From: Pseudonocardia oroxyli
Lineage (GTDB): Bacteria > Actinomycetota > Actinomycetes > Mycobacteriales > Pseudonocardiaceae
NCBI RefSeq assembly: GCF_900102195.1
Contig: NZ_FNBE01000022.1
Span: 1 to 64,000, forward strand
Length of the DNA stretch: 64,000 nucleotides
Direction of reading: 5' to 3'
Shown piece after piece: positions 31,617 to 54,645 of this stretch (the stretch's first letter is position 1; each line of letters starts with the position of its first letter). Under the pieces are notes generated by a model. That model searched no databases, had not been told where the DNA came from, and worked only from the letters and a program-made list of their open reading frames with translations. The position numbers and the translations under genes were made by a program.

Positions 31617-34600
31617 CGGCGAGCTCCTGGGCGAGGTGGTCGGCGAGCAGCTGTGGCGTGGGGTGGTCGAAGATCAGCAGCGACGGCAGCTCCAGGCCGG
31701 TCCGTGCCGCCAGCCGGTCCCGCACCTCGACCGCGGTGAGGGAGGTGAACCCGGTCTCGAAGAACACCGCGTCCGGCGCGACGGCCTCGGGGCCGGAATG
31801 CCCGAGAACCGCGGCGGCGTCGGCGCGCACGATCTCCGTCAGCGCGGCCACGCGTGCGTCCTCGGGCAGGGCGGCGAGGTCCGGCTCCGGAGTCTCGGCC
31901 GCCGCGGTCTCGGTCTCTGGTCCTGATGTGGTCGTCACGGGGAAGGCCTCCGATTCGAGCCAGTACCGCCGGCGCCGGAAGGCGTAGGTGGGCAGGGTGG
32001 TCGGGCGGGTGGACGTGCGTGCGTAGAGCGGCGACCAGTCCACGGGAACGCCGTGGACGTGCAGGGTGGCGAGTGAGGTCAGGAACCGGGCCGGCCCGCC
32101 GTCCTCGCGGCGCAGGGAACCGGTCACGGCCGCGACGGCGCCGGAACCGTCGATGCTCTCCTGCACGGAACCGGTCAGGACGGGGTGGGCCCCGGCCTCG
32201 ACGAACACCCGGAACCCCTGCTCGAGGAGGGACGCCGTGGCGGCGGCGAAGCCGACCGGACGCCGCAGGTTGCGGTACCAGTAGCCGCCGTCGAGGGCGG
32301 TGCCGTCGACCCAGGCGCCTTCCGCGGTCGAATAGAAGGGGATGGCGGACGTCCGGGGACGCACGCCTGCCAGGGCCGCACGCAACTCGCTCTCGATCTT
32401 CTCGACGTGGGCGGTGTGCGAGGCGTAGTCGACGGGGACCCACCGGGCCCGGCCGCCCTCCGCCTCCACCTCCGCGACCAGCTCCCGCACCGCGTCCGGA
32501 TCGCCGGCGACGACGACCGAGCGCGGGCTGTTCACCGCCGCGATCTCGAGCGCGCCCGCCCGGTGCCGCAGCCGTTCGGTGACGTCGGCGGGGGTGCGCG
32601 CCAGCGAGGCCATCCCGCCGTGCCCGGACAGCGTCTGCGCGATCAGCCCGCTGCGCACCGCGACGACGAGCGCGCCGTCGGCGACCGACAGGGCACCGGC
32701 CACGGTGGCGGCGGCGATCTCGCCCTGCGAGTGGCCGACGACCGCGTCCGGCCGGATCCCGAAGGATTCCCACAGCCGGGCCAGCGCCACCCCGACCGCG
32801 AACGACGCGGGCTGGACCACGTCCACCCGGTCCAGGCCGGGAGCGTCGGGGGCCGCAGTGAGCACGGCGCGCAGGTCCCAGCCGACGTGCGGGTGCAACG
32901 CCGCGGCGATCTCGTCGATCGCCTCGGCGAAGCGCGGCCAGGCCAGCAGGTCGGCGCCCATGCCCGCCCAGTGCGTGCCCTGGCCGGGCAGGACCAGCGC
33001 GATCCGGCCGTCGACCCGGGCGGATCCGGTGACGACGTGCGGGGCCGGACGTCCTGCCGCCAGCGCGCGCAGCCCCGAGACCGCCTGCGCCCGGGACCCG
33101 GCGACGACGACGGCGCGATGAGCGAGCGACGCCCGCGTGGTGGTGAGGGACAGGGCGACGTCGGCCAGCCCGGCCTCCCCGACGTCGAGGGAGTCGGCGA
33201 GCCGGGCGGCCTGGGCCCGCAGCCCGTCGGCGTCCGCGCCGGACACCGCGAGCGGGACCGTGCCGGGCGGTGGACCCGTCGGGCCGTCGTCGACCGGTGC
33301 GGGCGGGGCCTCCTCCACGATCACGTGGGCGTTCGTCCCGCTGACCCCGAAGGAGGACACCCCGGCCCGGCGCGGGCCCGCACCCCGCCGCCAAGCCCGG
33401 GCGTCCGTCAGGAGTTCGACCGCGCCGCCCGACCAGTCCACGCGGGACGACGGGCGGTCCACGTGCAGGGTGGCCGGGAGAACGCCGTGCCGCAGCGCCT
33501 CCAGGATCTTGATGATCCCCGCGACCCCCGCGGCCGCCTGGGTGTGACCGATGTTGGACTTGAGCGACCCCAGCAGCAGGGGCCGATCGGCGGGTCGCTC
33601 CCGCCCGTAGGTGGCCAGCAGGGCCTGGGCCTCGATCGGGTCGCCCAGCGTCGTCCCCGTCCCGTGTCCCTCGACGGTGTCGACGTCCGCGGGTCCGAGG
33701 CCCGCGTCGGCGAGCGCGCGTCGGATCACCCGCTGCTGGGCGGGTCCGTTCGGGGCGGTCAGCCCGTTGGAGGCACCGTCCTGGTTGACCGCGGAGCCGC
33801 GGACGAGTCCGAGCACGGGATGGCCGTTGCGGTGGGCGTCGGAGAGCCGTTCGAGGAGGAGCACGGCGGCCCCCTCGGCCCAGCCGGTGCCGTCCGCGGC
33901 GTCGGCGAAGGCCTTGCAGCGGCCGTCCGGGGCCAGCCCGCGCTGGCGGGAGAACTCCACGAACGGCGCCGGGGAGAAGAGGAGCGCGACGCCGCCCGCC
34001 AGGGCGAGCGAGCACTCCCCCGCGCGCAGTGCCCGGGCCGCGAGATGCACCCCGACCAGCGACGACGAGCACGCCGTGTCCACCGTGATCGCAGGCCCCT
34101 GCAGCCCCAGGGTGTAGGCGACCCGTCCGGACACCACACTGCCGGAGTTGCCCGTGCCGAGGAAACCCTCCAGGCCCTCCGGCACCTCACGCAGCCCGGA
34201 CGCGTAGTCGTGGTACATCACGCCGGTGTAGACGCCGGTGTCGCTGCCCTGCAGCGACGTCGGGTCGATGCCGGCGCGCTCCACGAGTTCCCAGGACAGC
34301 TCGAGCAGCAGCCGCTGCTGGGGGTCCATCGCGAGCGCCTCGCGCGGGGAGATGCCGAAGAAGCCTGCGTCGAAGTCGCCTGCACCGTCGACGAAGCCGC
34401 CTTCTCGCACGTACGAGCGGCCCGCCGCGCCGGGGTCGGGATCGTAGAGCGCTCCGAGGTCCCAGCCGCGGTCGGTCGGGAACCCGGAGACCGCGTCCCG
34501 GCCCGCGGCGACGAGCTCCCAGAGGTCCTCCGGCGAGCGGACGCCGCCGGGGAGACGGCAGGCCGCCGCCACGATCGCGATGGGCTCCGAGCGCGCCCCC

Positions 34601-34671
34601 GCGCCGTTGCGCAGCCGCTCGTTCTCCACCAACGCGGCTCGCAGAGCCGCCACCAGCCGGTCGTCGCTCAT
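31603..34671 (-). CDS. Type I PKS, module 4: KS-AT-ACP (no reductive domains)
   Basis: A 1022-residue single-module polyketide synthase. A short N-terminal docking helix is followed by KS (about 33-455) with active-site VDTACSSS (Cys near 199), VEGHGTGT and KSNIGHTQAAAG. The AT has GHSQGE (near 645) and VDYASH (near 747), the methylmalonyl-CoA signature. The C-terminal ACP has GFTSLTAVE, with the phosphopantetheine serine near 973. No DH, ER or KR sequence is present between AT and ACP, so the last condensation should leave a beta-keto thioester. The KS HGTGT histidine follows VEG instead of the usual VEA. It overlaps the upstream PKS stop as ATGA and rifF by 14 bases, so it is the terminal module. 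Confidence 0.95.
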   Translation of the reverse strand: MSDDRLVAALRAALVENERLRNGAGARSEPIAIVAAACRLPGGVRSPEDLWELVAAGRDAVSGFPTDRGWDLGALYDPDPGAAGRSYVREGGFVDGAGDFDAGFFGISPREALAMDPQQRLLLELSWELVERAGIDPTSLQGSDTGVYTGVMYHDYASGLREVPEGLEGFLGTGNSGSVVSGRVAYTLGLQGPAITVDTACSSSLVGVHLAARALRAGECSLALAGGVALLFSPAPFVEFSRQRGLAPDGRCKAFADAADGTGWAEGAAVLLLERLSDAHRNGHPVLGLVRGSAVNQDGASNGLTAPNGPAQQRVIRRALADAGLGPADVDTVEGHGTGTTLGDPIEAQALLATYGRERPADRPLLLGSLKSNIGHTQAAAGVAGIIKILEALRHGVLPATLHVDRPSSRVDWSGGAVELLTDARAWRRGAGPRRAGVSSFGVSGTNAHVIVEEAPPAPVDDGPTGPPPGTVPLAVSGADADGLRAQAARLADSLDVGEAGLADVALSLTTTRASLAHRAVVVAGSRAQAVSGLRALAAGRPAPHVVTGSARVDGRIALVLPGQGTHWAGMGADLLAWPRFAEAIDEIAAALHPHVGWDLRAVLTAAPDAPGLDRVDVVQPASFAVGVALARLWESFGIRPDAVVGHSQGEIAAATVAGALSVADGALVVAVRSGLIAQTLSGHGGMASLARTPADVTERLRHRAGALEIAAVNSPRSVVVAGDPDAVRELVAEVEAEGGRARWVPVDYASHTAHVEKIESELRAALAGVRPRTSAIPFYSTAEGAWVDGTALDGGYWYRNLRRPVGFAAATASLLEQGFRVFVEAGAHPVLTGSVQESIDGSGAVAAVTGSLRREDGGPARFLTSLATLHVHGVPVDWSPLYARTSTRPTTLPTYAFRRRRYWLESEAFPVTTTSGPETETAAAETPEPDLAALPEDARVAALTEIVRADAAAVLGHSGPEAVAPDAVFFETGFTSLTAVEVRDRLAARTGLELPSLLIFDHPTPQLLADHLAQELADVRR

Positions 34672-37600
34672 CGGCCGGCACCTCCCAACGCTCGGGCGAT
34701 CAGGTCGTCCACCTGCATGGACTCGATGAGTTCGATCTCGTCGGCCCCGGCCGCCGCGGGCGCCTCGGGTTCGGGATCGGCCCAGAGCTCGTCGCGCAGC
34801 CGACGGGCGAGCGCCGTGGGGGTCGGGTGGTCGAAGACCACGGTCGCGGGCAGTACCACCCCCGCCGCGGCGGCGACCCGGTTGCGCAACTCGACGGCGG
34901 CGAGCGAGTCGAAGCCCGCCTCCCGGAAGGCCTGCGTGGCGGCGACGGCGTCGATGTCGGCGTGTCCGAGCACCGCGGCGGTGTGCCGCCGGACCAGCTC
35001 GACCAGCTCGCGGAGCCGGTCGGCGGCGGTTCGCGTGGCGAGCCGGTCCCGCAGGGAGGCCGGCGGGGCCGACTCCTGCGCGGCGGCGGCCGTGGCGCGC
35101 GGGACCCGGACGAGGTCGCTCAGCAGCACCGGCAGAGCGCCGGTGGCGGCCTGCCCGCGCAGGGCGGCGACGTCGAACCGGGTCGGCAGCACCACGGGGT
35201 CCGTCCCGGCGAGCCCGGCGTCGAAGAGCGCGAGGGCCTCCGCCGTCGAGAGCCCGCGCAGGCCGGCCCGGTCCAGCCGACGGCGGTCCGCCCCGGCGGT
35301 GAGGCCACTGGTCTCCGACCACAGCCCCCAGGCCAGCGACACCGCGGGGAGGCCCGCGGCGCGACGCCGGGCGGCGAGCCCGTCGAGGAAACCGTTGGCC
35401 GCCGCGTAGTTCCCCTGCCCGGGCGTGCCGAACGTGCCCGCGCCGGAGGAGAACAGGACGAGGTCCGCCAGCTCGGCGTCCCGGGTCAGCTCGTGGAGGT
35501 TCCAGGCGCCGTCGACCTTGGGACGGAACACCGCGTCGACCCGCTCGGGCGTCAAGCTGGTCAGGACGCCGTCGTCGAGCACCCCGGCCGCGTGGACCAC
35601 CGCGGTCAACGGGCGCTCGGCGGGGATCGCGGCGAGGACGGCTGCCAGCGCCTGCCGGTCGGCGACGTCCGCCGCGGCGAACCGCACCTGCGCACCGAGC
35701 TCGGCGAGCTCGGCCCGAAGCGCGGGATCGTCGGCCGCGGTGCGCCCGACGAGCACCAGGTGCCGGACGCCGCGGGTGCGGGCGACGTGCCTGGCCACGG
35801 CGGCGCCCAGGGTGCCGGTCCCACCGGTGATCAGCACCGTCCCGTCGGGGTTCCAGGGCCGGCAGGCGCCCGCCGCGGACACCCGGGCGAGCCGGGGAAC
35901 GAGGGCCTCGCCCGCCCGCAGCAGCACCTGCGGTTCGCCCGACGCGACGGCGGCGCGCACCAGGGGGTCCGCGGCATCGGCGGCCGCGACCAGGGTGATC
36001 CGGCCCGGGTCCTCCGACTGCGCGGTGCGCACCAGGCCCCACACGGTCGCGGTGACCGGCTCGCCGAGGTCCTCGCCGGTGACGACGACCAGCGGGCCGT
36101 CGACGGCGCGCAACGCGTCGAGCACCGTCGCGGTCGCCGCCCGCGCCGCGGCGGGCGGCGATCCCGGGACCGTCCCGGTGAGGTCGACGACGGCGGGCAG
36201 GGCAGTCGCTCCCCCGGCAGGCGGGGCAGGCGGGGCGGGCAGGGCCACCGGGCGCCAGACGACCCGGTAGAGGTCCTCCACCGGAGGCGTTCCGGCCTTC
36301 GCCGCGGGCCGCAGGGTCAGCGCGTCGACCGTCACGACGAGGCCGCCCGAGGGGTCCGAGGCTGCGAGCGCGAAGACGTCCGGGCCGAGCCGCCGCACCC
36401 GGACCCGCAGGGCGGTGGCGCCGGTCGCGTACACCCGCACCCCCTCCCAGGAGAAGGGGAGCAACCGCCTGCGGGCCTCGTCGGGCCGCACGAGGCTGGT
36501 GGCCTGCAGCGCCGCGTCCAGCAGGGCCGGATGGACCCCGAACGGGGGCCCGTCGACGATCGCCTCGGCGGGCAGGGCGACGTCGGCGACGAGCTCGTCC
36601 ACGTCGCCGGTCCGCCACGCCGCCCGCAGGCCCTGGAAGGCCGGGCCGTAGCCGTAGCCGCGGTCGGCGAGGTCGCCGTAGAAGTCGTCGAGCCCGATCC
36701 GCTGTCTCGGCTCGGCGAGGACCTCCACGGCCCTGCGCTCCCCCGCGCCGAGGTGACCGCGGGCATGCCGGGTCCAGGCGTCCGGATCCGTGTCGTCCTG
36801 CCGTCGGGCGTGGACGCCGACCGGACGCCTGCCCGTGCCGTCGACCTCGCCCACGACCACCCGCACGTCGAGCGCACCCCGGTCCGGCAGTATCAGCGGC
36901 TGCTCGACCAGCAGTTCCTCGACGACCGGATGGCCGGACTGCTCGGCGGTGGGCAGCACGAGCTCCAGCAGCGCGGTGGCGGGCAGCAGGACCCGGCCCT
37001 CGACCGCGTGATCGGCCAGCCACGGATGGCGGGAGAGCGAGAGGACCCCGGAGCCGACGGCGCCGCCGGTCTCGGGCAGCGAGACCACCGCGTCGAGCAG
37101 TGGGTGGCCCGCCTCCCGGCCGTCGCCGGGGCGCAGCCAGTACCGCTCGTGGCGGAACGGGTAGGTGGGGAGCTCGACCGGCCCTGGTGGTTCCGCACCG
37201 AACGCCGGCCGCAGGTCCACCGGGACCCCGCGGACCCACAGTCGGGCGGCCGAGGTGAGTAGGCGGTCGAGGCCGCCGTCGTCGCGACGGAGAGTGCCGG
37301 TCACCACCGCGGGCTCCGCCGTACCGTCGAGCGCCTCCTCGATCGCGCCGGTCAGCACCGCGTGCGGGCTCACCTCGACGAACGCTCGGTGTCCCTCCGC
37401 GACCAGGGCCTCCACCGCCTCGCCGAACCGGACGGTCTGGCGCAGGTTCCGGTACCAGTAGGCCCCGTCGAGCTCCCCGTGCCGCACCCAGCGACCCTCC
37501 ACCGTGGAGTAGAAGGGCACGAGCGGCCGCTCCGGGCGCAGCCCGTCGAGTGCCTGCAGGATCTCCGACTCGAGGCGCTCCACGGCGGCCGTGTGCGAGG

Positions 37601-39848
37601 CGTAGTCGACCGGGATCCGGCGGACCCGCACGCCCGCCCCGTCGAGCTCGGCGGCCAGTTCGCCGAGGGCGTCCCGCTCGCCCGCGAGCACCACCGACGA
37701 GGGCCCGTTCACCGCGGCGACCTCGGCGCGCCCCGCGGCCCGGGTCCGCGCCTGCTCCTCGGGCAGACCGACCGCCAGCATCCCGCCGCCCCCGGCCGGA
37801 CCGGCGGCGATGGCGCGGCTGCGCGCGACGACGACCCGTGCCGCGTCCGACAGCGACAGGGCGCCCGCCACGTACGCGGCCGCGATCTCGCCCTGGGAGT
37901 GGCCGACGACGGCGTCCGGCACCACGCCGTGGGCCCGCCACACCGCGGCCAGCCCCACCGCGACCGCGAAGGACAGCGGCTGGACGACGTCCACCCGCTC
38001 CGGCCCGGGCACCGCCCGCACCTGTGCCTCCGGGTCCCAGTCGACCAGCTCGGCGAGTGCCGCGGTCGCCGCCCCGAAGGCCTCGGCGAACACGGGCGAC
38101 TCGTCGAGCAGCGCCGCACCCATTCCGGCCCATTGAGCGCCCTGCCCGGGGAAGACGAGGACCGTGCGGCCGTCGACGTCCGCGCGTCCGGTGACGAGGT
38201 TCGCCGCGGGCTCGCCCGCGGCGAGCGCGCGCAGGCCGGAGGCGGTCTGGTCGGCGGTCGCCGCGATCACGACCGCGCGCTCCTCCAGCGCCGCCCGGGT
38301 GGTCGCGAGCCCGTGGCCCAGCGCCCGCGGATCCTGGTCGGCGAGGGCGAGGAGGCGTTCCGCCTGCGCCCGCAGGGTCGCGGCGGTCCGTCCCGAGATC
38401 GGCAGCGGCACCGCCGTGCCCGTCGGCTCCGTGCCCGTCGGCTCCGTGCGCGGCGTCTCGTCGACCGGTGCCTCTTCGAGCACCACGTGCGCGTTCGTCC
38501 CGCTCACCCCGAACGAGGACACCGCCGCTCGTCGAGGCCCCTCCGGCGCGGCCCAGTCCCGGTTCTCGGTGAGCAGCACGACGTCGCCGTCGGACCAGTC
38601 GACCTTCGCGGTCGGGCGGTCGGCGTGCAGAGTCCGGGGCAGCGTCCGGTGCCGGAGCGCGCCGACCGACTTCAGGATCCCGGCGACCCCCGCGGCGGCC
38701 TGGGTGTGGCCGAGGTTCGACTTGACCGAGCCCAGGTGGACGGGCCGCTGCGCGCTGCGGCCCTGCCCGTAGGTGGCGAGGACGGCCTGGGCCTCGATCG
38801 GGTCCCCGAGCGGTGTCCCGGTGCCGTGCGCCTCGACCAGGTCGACGTCGGCGGTCGTCAGGCCCGCGTCGGCGAGCGCGGCGCGGATGACCCGCTCCTG
38901 GGACGGGCCGTGGGGCGCGGTCAGGCCGGCCGAGGCCCCGTCCTGGTTGACCGCGGTCCCCCGGATCACCGCGAGCACGGGGTGCCCGTTGCGGCGGGCG
39001 TCGGAGAGGCGCTCCAGCAGCAGGAGCCCGGCGCCCTCGGCCAGGCCGGTGCCGTCCGCGCCGTCGGCGAACGCCTTGCAGCGCCCGTCGCGGGCCAGGC
39101 CGCGCTGACGGGCGAAGTCCACGAACACCTCGGGGGTGCCCATGATGGCGGCGCCCCCGGCGAGCGCGAGATCGGTCTCCCCCGAGCGGAGTGAGCGCAC
39201 CGCCAGGTGCACGGCCACCAGCGACGAGGAGCACGCGGTGTCCACGGTCAGAGCAGGGCCGTGCAGACCCAGGGTGTACGAGATCCGCCCGGAGGCGACG
39301 CTGCCCGAGTTCCCGATCCCGAAGTAGCCCTCCAGCCCCTCCGGCAGCGTGACCCGGTTCGCCGCGTAGTCGTGGTACATCAGCCCCGTATAGACCCCGA
39401 CCGGGGCGCCGCGGAGCGACGTCGGGTCGATCCGGCCTCGCTCGAACGCCTCCCAGGCCAGCTCCAGCAGCTGTCGCTGCTGGGGGTCGATCGCGAGCGC
39501 CTCGCGCGGGGAGATGCCGAACAGGGCGGCGTCGAAGCCGCCCGGATCCTCGAGGAAGCCGCCTTCGGTGGTGTAGGTGGTGCCGACGCGGTCGGCGTCG
39601 TCGGCGAAGAGCGCGTCGAGTGGCCAGCCGCGGTCGGTGGGGAAGGGCGCGACCGCGTCGCGGCCCTCCGCCACCAGCCGCCACAGGTCCTCGGGGGTGC
39701 GCACCCCGCCGGGTAGCCGGCAGGCGCCCGCCACGATCGCGATCGGCTCGGAGCGGGCCGTCTCCAGCTCCTGCAGCCGGGCCCGCGCCCGGCGCAGCTC
39801 GCCGAGCGTGACCTTCAGGTACTCGCGCAGTCTGTCGTCGTCCGCCAT
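34668..39848 (-). CDS. Type I PKS, module 3: KS-AT-DH-KR-ACP
   Basis: A 1726-residue single-module PKS. It starts with a coiled-coil docking helix (DDDRLREYLKVTLGELRRAR). KS has VDTACSSS (Cys near 204), VEAHGTGT and KSNLGHTQAAAG. AT has GHSQGE (near 648) and VDYASH (near 747), so methylmalonyl-CoA is predicted. DH has HAVEGRVLLP (near 948, the HxxxGxxxxP site) and HPALLDAALQ. KR has TGGTGTLG (near 1340), LDDG, FSSGAG and GQGNYAAANGF with catalytic Tyr near 1482; LDD indicates a B-type ketoreductase. ACP has AGFDSLAAVEL (Ser near 1645). All sites look functional, so a trisubstituted alkene is expected. It begins two bases after the stop of the first PKS gene. Confidence 0.95.
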   Translation of the reverse strand: MADDDRLREYLKVTLGELRRARARLQELETARSEPIAIVAGACRLPGGVRTPEDLWRLVAEGRDAVAPFPTDRGWPLDALFADDADRVGTTYTTEGGFLEDPGGFDAALFGISPREALAIDPQQRQLLELAWEAFERGRIDPTSLRGAPVGVYTGLMYHDYAANRVTLPEGLEGYFGIGNSGSVASGRISYTLGLHGPALTVDTACSSSLVAVHLAVRSLRSGETDLALAGGAAIMGTPEVFVDFARQRGLARDGRCKAFADGADGTGLAEGAGLLLLERLSDARRNGHPVLAVIRGTAVNQDGASAGLTAPHGPSQERVIRAALADAGLTTADVDLVEAHGTGTPLGDPIEAQAVLATYGQGRSAQRPVHLGSVKSNLGHTQAAAGVAGILKSVGALRHRTLPRTLHADRPTAKVDWSDGDVVLLTENRDWAAPEGPRRAAVSSFGVSGTNAHVVLEEAPVDETPRTEPTGTEPTGTAVPLPISGRTAATLRAQAERLLALADQDPRALGHGLATTRAALEERAVVIAATADQTASGLRALAAGEPAANLVTGRADVDGRTVLVFPGQGAQWAGMGAALLDESPVFAEAFGAATAALAELVDWDPEAQVRAVPGPERVDVVQPLSFAVAVGLAAVWRAHGVVPDAVVGHSQGEIAAAYVAGALSLSDAARVVVARSRAIAAGPAGGGGMLAVGLPEEQARTRAAGRAEVAAVNGPSSVVLAGERDALGELAAELDGAGVRVRRIPVDYASHTAAVERLESEILQALDGLRPERPLVPFYSTVEGRWVRHGELDGAYWYRNLRQTVRFGEAVEALVAEGHRAFVEVSPHAVLTGAIEEALDGTAEPAVVTGTLRRDDGGLDRLLTSAARLWVRGVPVDLRPAFGAEPPGPVELPTYPFRHERYWLRPGDGREAGHPLLDAVVSLPETGGAVGSGVLSLSRHPWLADHAVEGRVLLPATALLELVLPTAEQSGHPVVEELLVEQPLILPDRGALDVRVVVGEVDGTGRRPVGVHARRQDDTDPDAWTRHARGHLGAGERRAVEVLAEPRQRIGLDDFYGDLADRGYGYGPAFQGLRAAWRTGDVDELVADVALPAEAIVDGPPFGVHPALLDAALQATSLVRPDEARRRLLPFSWEGVRVYATGATALRVRVRRLGPDVFALAASDPSGGLVVTVDALTLRPAAKAGTPPVEDLYRVVWRPVALPAPPAPPAGGATALPAVVDLTGTVPGSPPAAARAATATVLDALRAVDGPLVVVTGEDLGEPVTATVWGLVRTAQSEDPGRITLVAAADAADPLVRAAVASGEPQVLLRAGEALVPRLARVSAAGACRPWNPDGTVLITGGTGTLGAAVARHVARTRGVRHLVLVGRTAADDPALRAELAELGAQVRFAAADVADRQALAAVLAAIPAERPLTAVVHAAGVLDDGVLTSLTPERVDAVFRPKVDGAWNLHELTRDAELADLVLFSSGAGTFGTPGQGNYAAANGFLDGLAARRRAAGLPAVSLAWGLWSETSGLTAGADRRRLDRAGLRGLSTAEALALFDAGLAGTDPVVLPTRFDVAALRGQAATGALPVLLSDLVRVPRATAAAAQESAPPASLRDRLATRTAADRLRELVELVRRHTAAVLGHADIDAVAATQAFREAGFDSLAAVELRNRVAAAAGVVLPATVVFDHPTPTALARRLRDELWADPEPEAPAAAGADEIELIESMQVDDLIARALGGAGR

Positions 39849-39850
39849 CG

Positions 39851-52768
<12,918 letters not shown>

Positions 52769-52864
52769 GGTCTCTCGTTCTCCTCGGCCGCCGGGGCGGC
52801 GTGTCTCACGGCGCCGGATCTCTCTGCGCCGGACTCCTTCGCAGCGATCGCTGAGGACCCGCGC

Positions 52865-53551
52865 TCAGGCGGCTCGGACGAGCGCCAACACGTCGGTGGG
52901 CGCCTGGGCCACGACATCGGGTCCCTCGGCCCGCAGCGCCGCCTCTTCGGTGGTGCCCCAGAGCGCGGCGACCGACCGGACCCGGGCCCCTCGGGCGCTG
53001 CGCAGGTCGGTGACCGCGTCGCCGACCATCACGGCCCGGTCCGGCGGGACGTCGAGCAGGTCCAGCGCACGGAGGACGATGTCGGGAGCGGGTTTCGGGC
53101 GGGAGATCTCGTCCGACCCGATCACGTGGCGGAACCTCTCCAGCACGCCCAGACCGTCGAGCAGGGAACGGGCCCGCACCCCCGCCTTACCGGTTGCCAC
53201 GGCGAGGGGCACGTTCCTAGCGTCCAGCTCCGCCAGCAGGTCGGCGACCCCGGGGAACAGACGGACCCGGTCCGCGAGCCGGTAGCTCTCGCGCACGAAC
53301 GGAGCCTCCATCTCCAGGGGGAGCCCCATGAGCCGCATGATGTCCGGGAAGAACCGTCCCAGGTGGCGGTTGTAATCTTCGAACGGCGCCGGACCCGATC
53401 CGACGACCTCGGCGTAGGCGATGCCGAACGCCTCGCGCATCACCGCGAAGCTGTCCACCAGCACGCCGTCGAGGTCGAACACCACGGCGTCCGCGAGGGC
53501 GGCCTCCCCGAGGGTGGGCCGGACATCGGACGACTCCGTGCGCACCGTCAT
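52865..53551 (-). CDS. rifM: HAD-family phosphatase of AHBA biosynthesis (RifM-like)
   Basis: A 228-residue HAD-superfamily phosphatase with motif I VVFDLDGVLVDS (nucleophile Asp26, acid Asp28), motif II VAVATGKAG, motif III ISRPKPAPDI and motif IV MVGDAVTDL. The helical cap follows motif I. RifM is one of the enzymes supplying the aminosugar intermediate (kanosamine) for the aminoshikimate pathway in rifamycin producers. The ATG overlaps the stop of the rifL-like gene. A 96-base gap separates it from the large PKS gene, and I see no promoter there that I would defend. Confidence 0.9.
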   Translation of the reverse strand: MTVRTESSDVRPTLGEAALADAVVFDLDGVLVDSFAVMREAFGIAYAEVVGSGPAPFEDYNRHLGRFFPDIMRLMGLPLEMEAPFVRESYRLADRVRLFPGVADLLAELDARNVPLAVATGKAGVRARSLLDGLGVLERFRHVIGSDEISRPKPAPDIVLRALDLLDVPPDRAVMVGDAVTDLRSARGARVRSVAALWGTTEEAALRAEGPDVVAQAPTDVLALVRAA

Positions 53552-54645
53552 GATCGGCTCCCCGTTCGCGCTGCGGTCGGCTCGACGGTCCGCGCCGAGG
53601 TGTAGATCCGGTCGATCAGGGCGACGGCCCGCCGCGCCTCCGCGATGGCCACACCACGGCTCCGCGGGTCGCGGAGCAGTGCGGGCAGCTCCTCCAGTTG
53701 GCGGTCGTACTCGCGCCCCACGGGCTCGTCGACCGGATCGAGCTCGTCGGTCACGCCGGCCCGTGTGGTCGTGAGGGTCGAGCCGCCCACCCGGTGGGGG
53801 CTGAACCCGAAGGTCGCCCGCAGCCGCGCCACGCCCTCGGTGCCCTCGACGGTCAGCACCGTCGTGTCCCGGGCCTCGTGCGAGGCCCAGCTCGCGCGCA
53901 GCGCCACCGAGACTCCGGACTCGGTCACGAGGAAGGCCCGCACCGTGTCCTCCACGTCACCGGGGGCGCGCTCGCGGGCGACGGCGTCCGGACGCCATCC
54001 CGCCCGCCGGGTGGGGTCGTTGACGAAGTCACCGGACACCGTGGCCGCGACGTGCTCGACGTCCAGCCGCCCGACCACGGGGGTGGCGGCGTCGAGGAGG
54101 TGCCACCCGAGGTCGAGGAGCGCGCCGCCACCCGCCGTCCGGCGGTCGGTGAACCAGCCGCCCGCGTCCGGTACGCCCCGCGCGCGAACCCACGACAGGT
54201 CGACGTGGCGGAGCTCACCCACCGTGGCGGCGGCGTCCACCAGGGCACGGACGTCGGCGCGGTAGCGCGCGGCACTGCCGGCGAGTAGGACCGCCCCGCC
54301 CAGCCGCTCGGCGTCGGCGAGCTCGGCGGCCTCCGCCTCGTCCAGGCAGACGGGCTTCTCCACGAAGACGGCGATACCCCGCCGCAGCAGACCACTCGCG
54401 ACCGCGGCGTGGGCGTGGTTGGGGACGGCGACGACGGCGAGGTCGACCGCGGCGGGATCCAGCTCGTCGGGGCTGGTGTGCAGCCGTGCGCCGGGAGCCT
54501 GCCCCGCGGCGGCGGCCGAGGCGGCGGGATCCGGGTCGACCAGGGCCGTCACGACGTAGCCGGGCAGTGCCGCGAGCCTGGGCAGCCAGATGGACCGGGC
54601 CGCCCAGCCGAGGCCTGCGACAGCGACCCGGACCGGGGCACTCAC
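53548..54645 (-). CDS. rifL: Gfo/Idh/MocA-family oxidoreductase (RifL-like)
   Basis: A 365-residue NAD(P)-dependent oxidoreductase. It has the Rossmann start VRVAVAGLGWAARSIWLP, the AVVAVPNHAHA segment and the family signature VFVEKPV (Glu-Lys-Pro at 96-98). The C-terminal half contains GGGALLDLGWHLLDAA. RifL acts with RifK at the sugar stage of AHBA biosynthesis: it oxidises the 3-position of UDP-glucose so that RifK can transaminate it. This is established for rifamycin; the same role is inferred here. The GTG start overlaps the rifK stop, so the two are coupled. Confidence 0.92.
   Translation of the reverse strand: MSAPVRVAVAGLGWAARSIWLPRLAALPGYVVTALVDPDPAASAAAAGQAPGARLHTSPDELDPAAVDLAVVAVPNHAHAAVASGLLRRGIAVFVEKPVCLDEAEAAELADAERLGGAVLLAGSAARYRADVRALVDAAATVGELRHVDLSWVRARGVPDAGGWFTDRRTAGGGALLDLGWHLLDAATPVVGRLDVEHVAATVSGDFVNDPTRRAGWRPDAVARERAPGDVEDTVRAFLVTESGVSVALRASWASHEARDTTVLTVEGTEGVARLRATFGFSPHRVGGSTLTTTRAGVTDELDPVDEPVGREYDRQLEELPALLRDPRSRGVAIAEARRAVALIDRIYTSARTVEPTAARTGSRS

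Noticed and set aside
31617..34072. A 1,058-codon open frame extending upstream of rifF on the same strand
   Set aside because: Out-of-frame shadow of the module 4 PKS gene; rifF has its own ATG at 31616 with a normal N-terminus.
31603..34671. Trans-AT or iterative PKS possibility
   Set aside because: All modules carry integrated AT domains with intact active-site serine motifs and a collinear layout ending at rifF.
52769..52864. Promoter between rifM and the first PKS gene
   Set aside because: No convincing -35/-10 pair or TAGGGG repeat; the genes are best treated as one operon.
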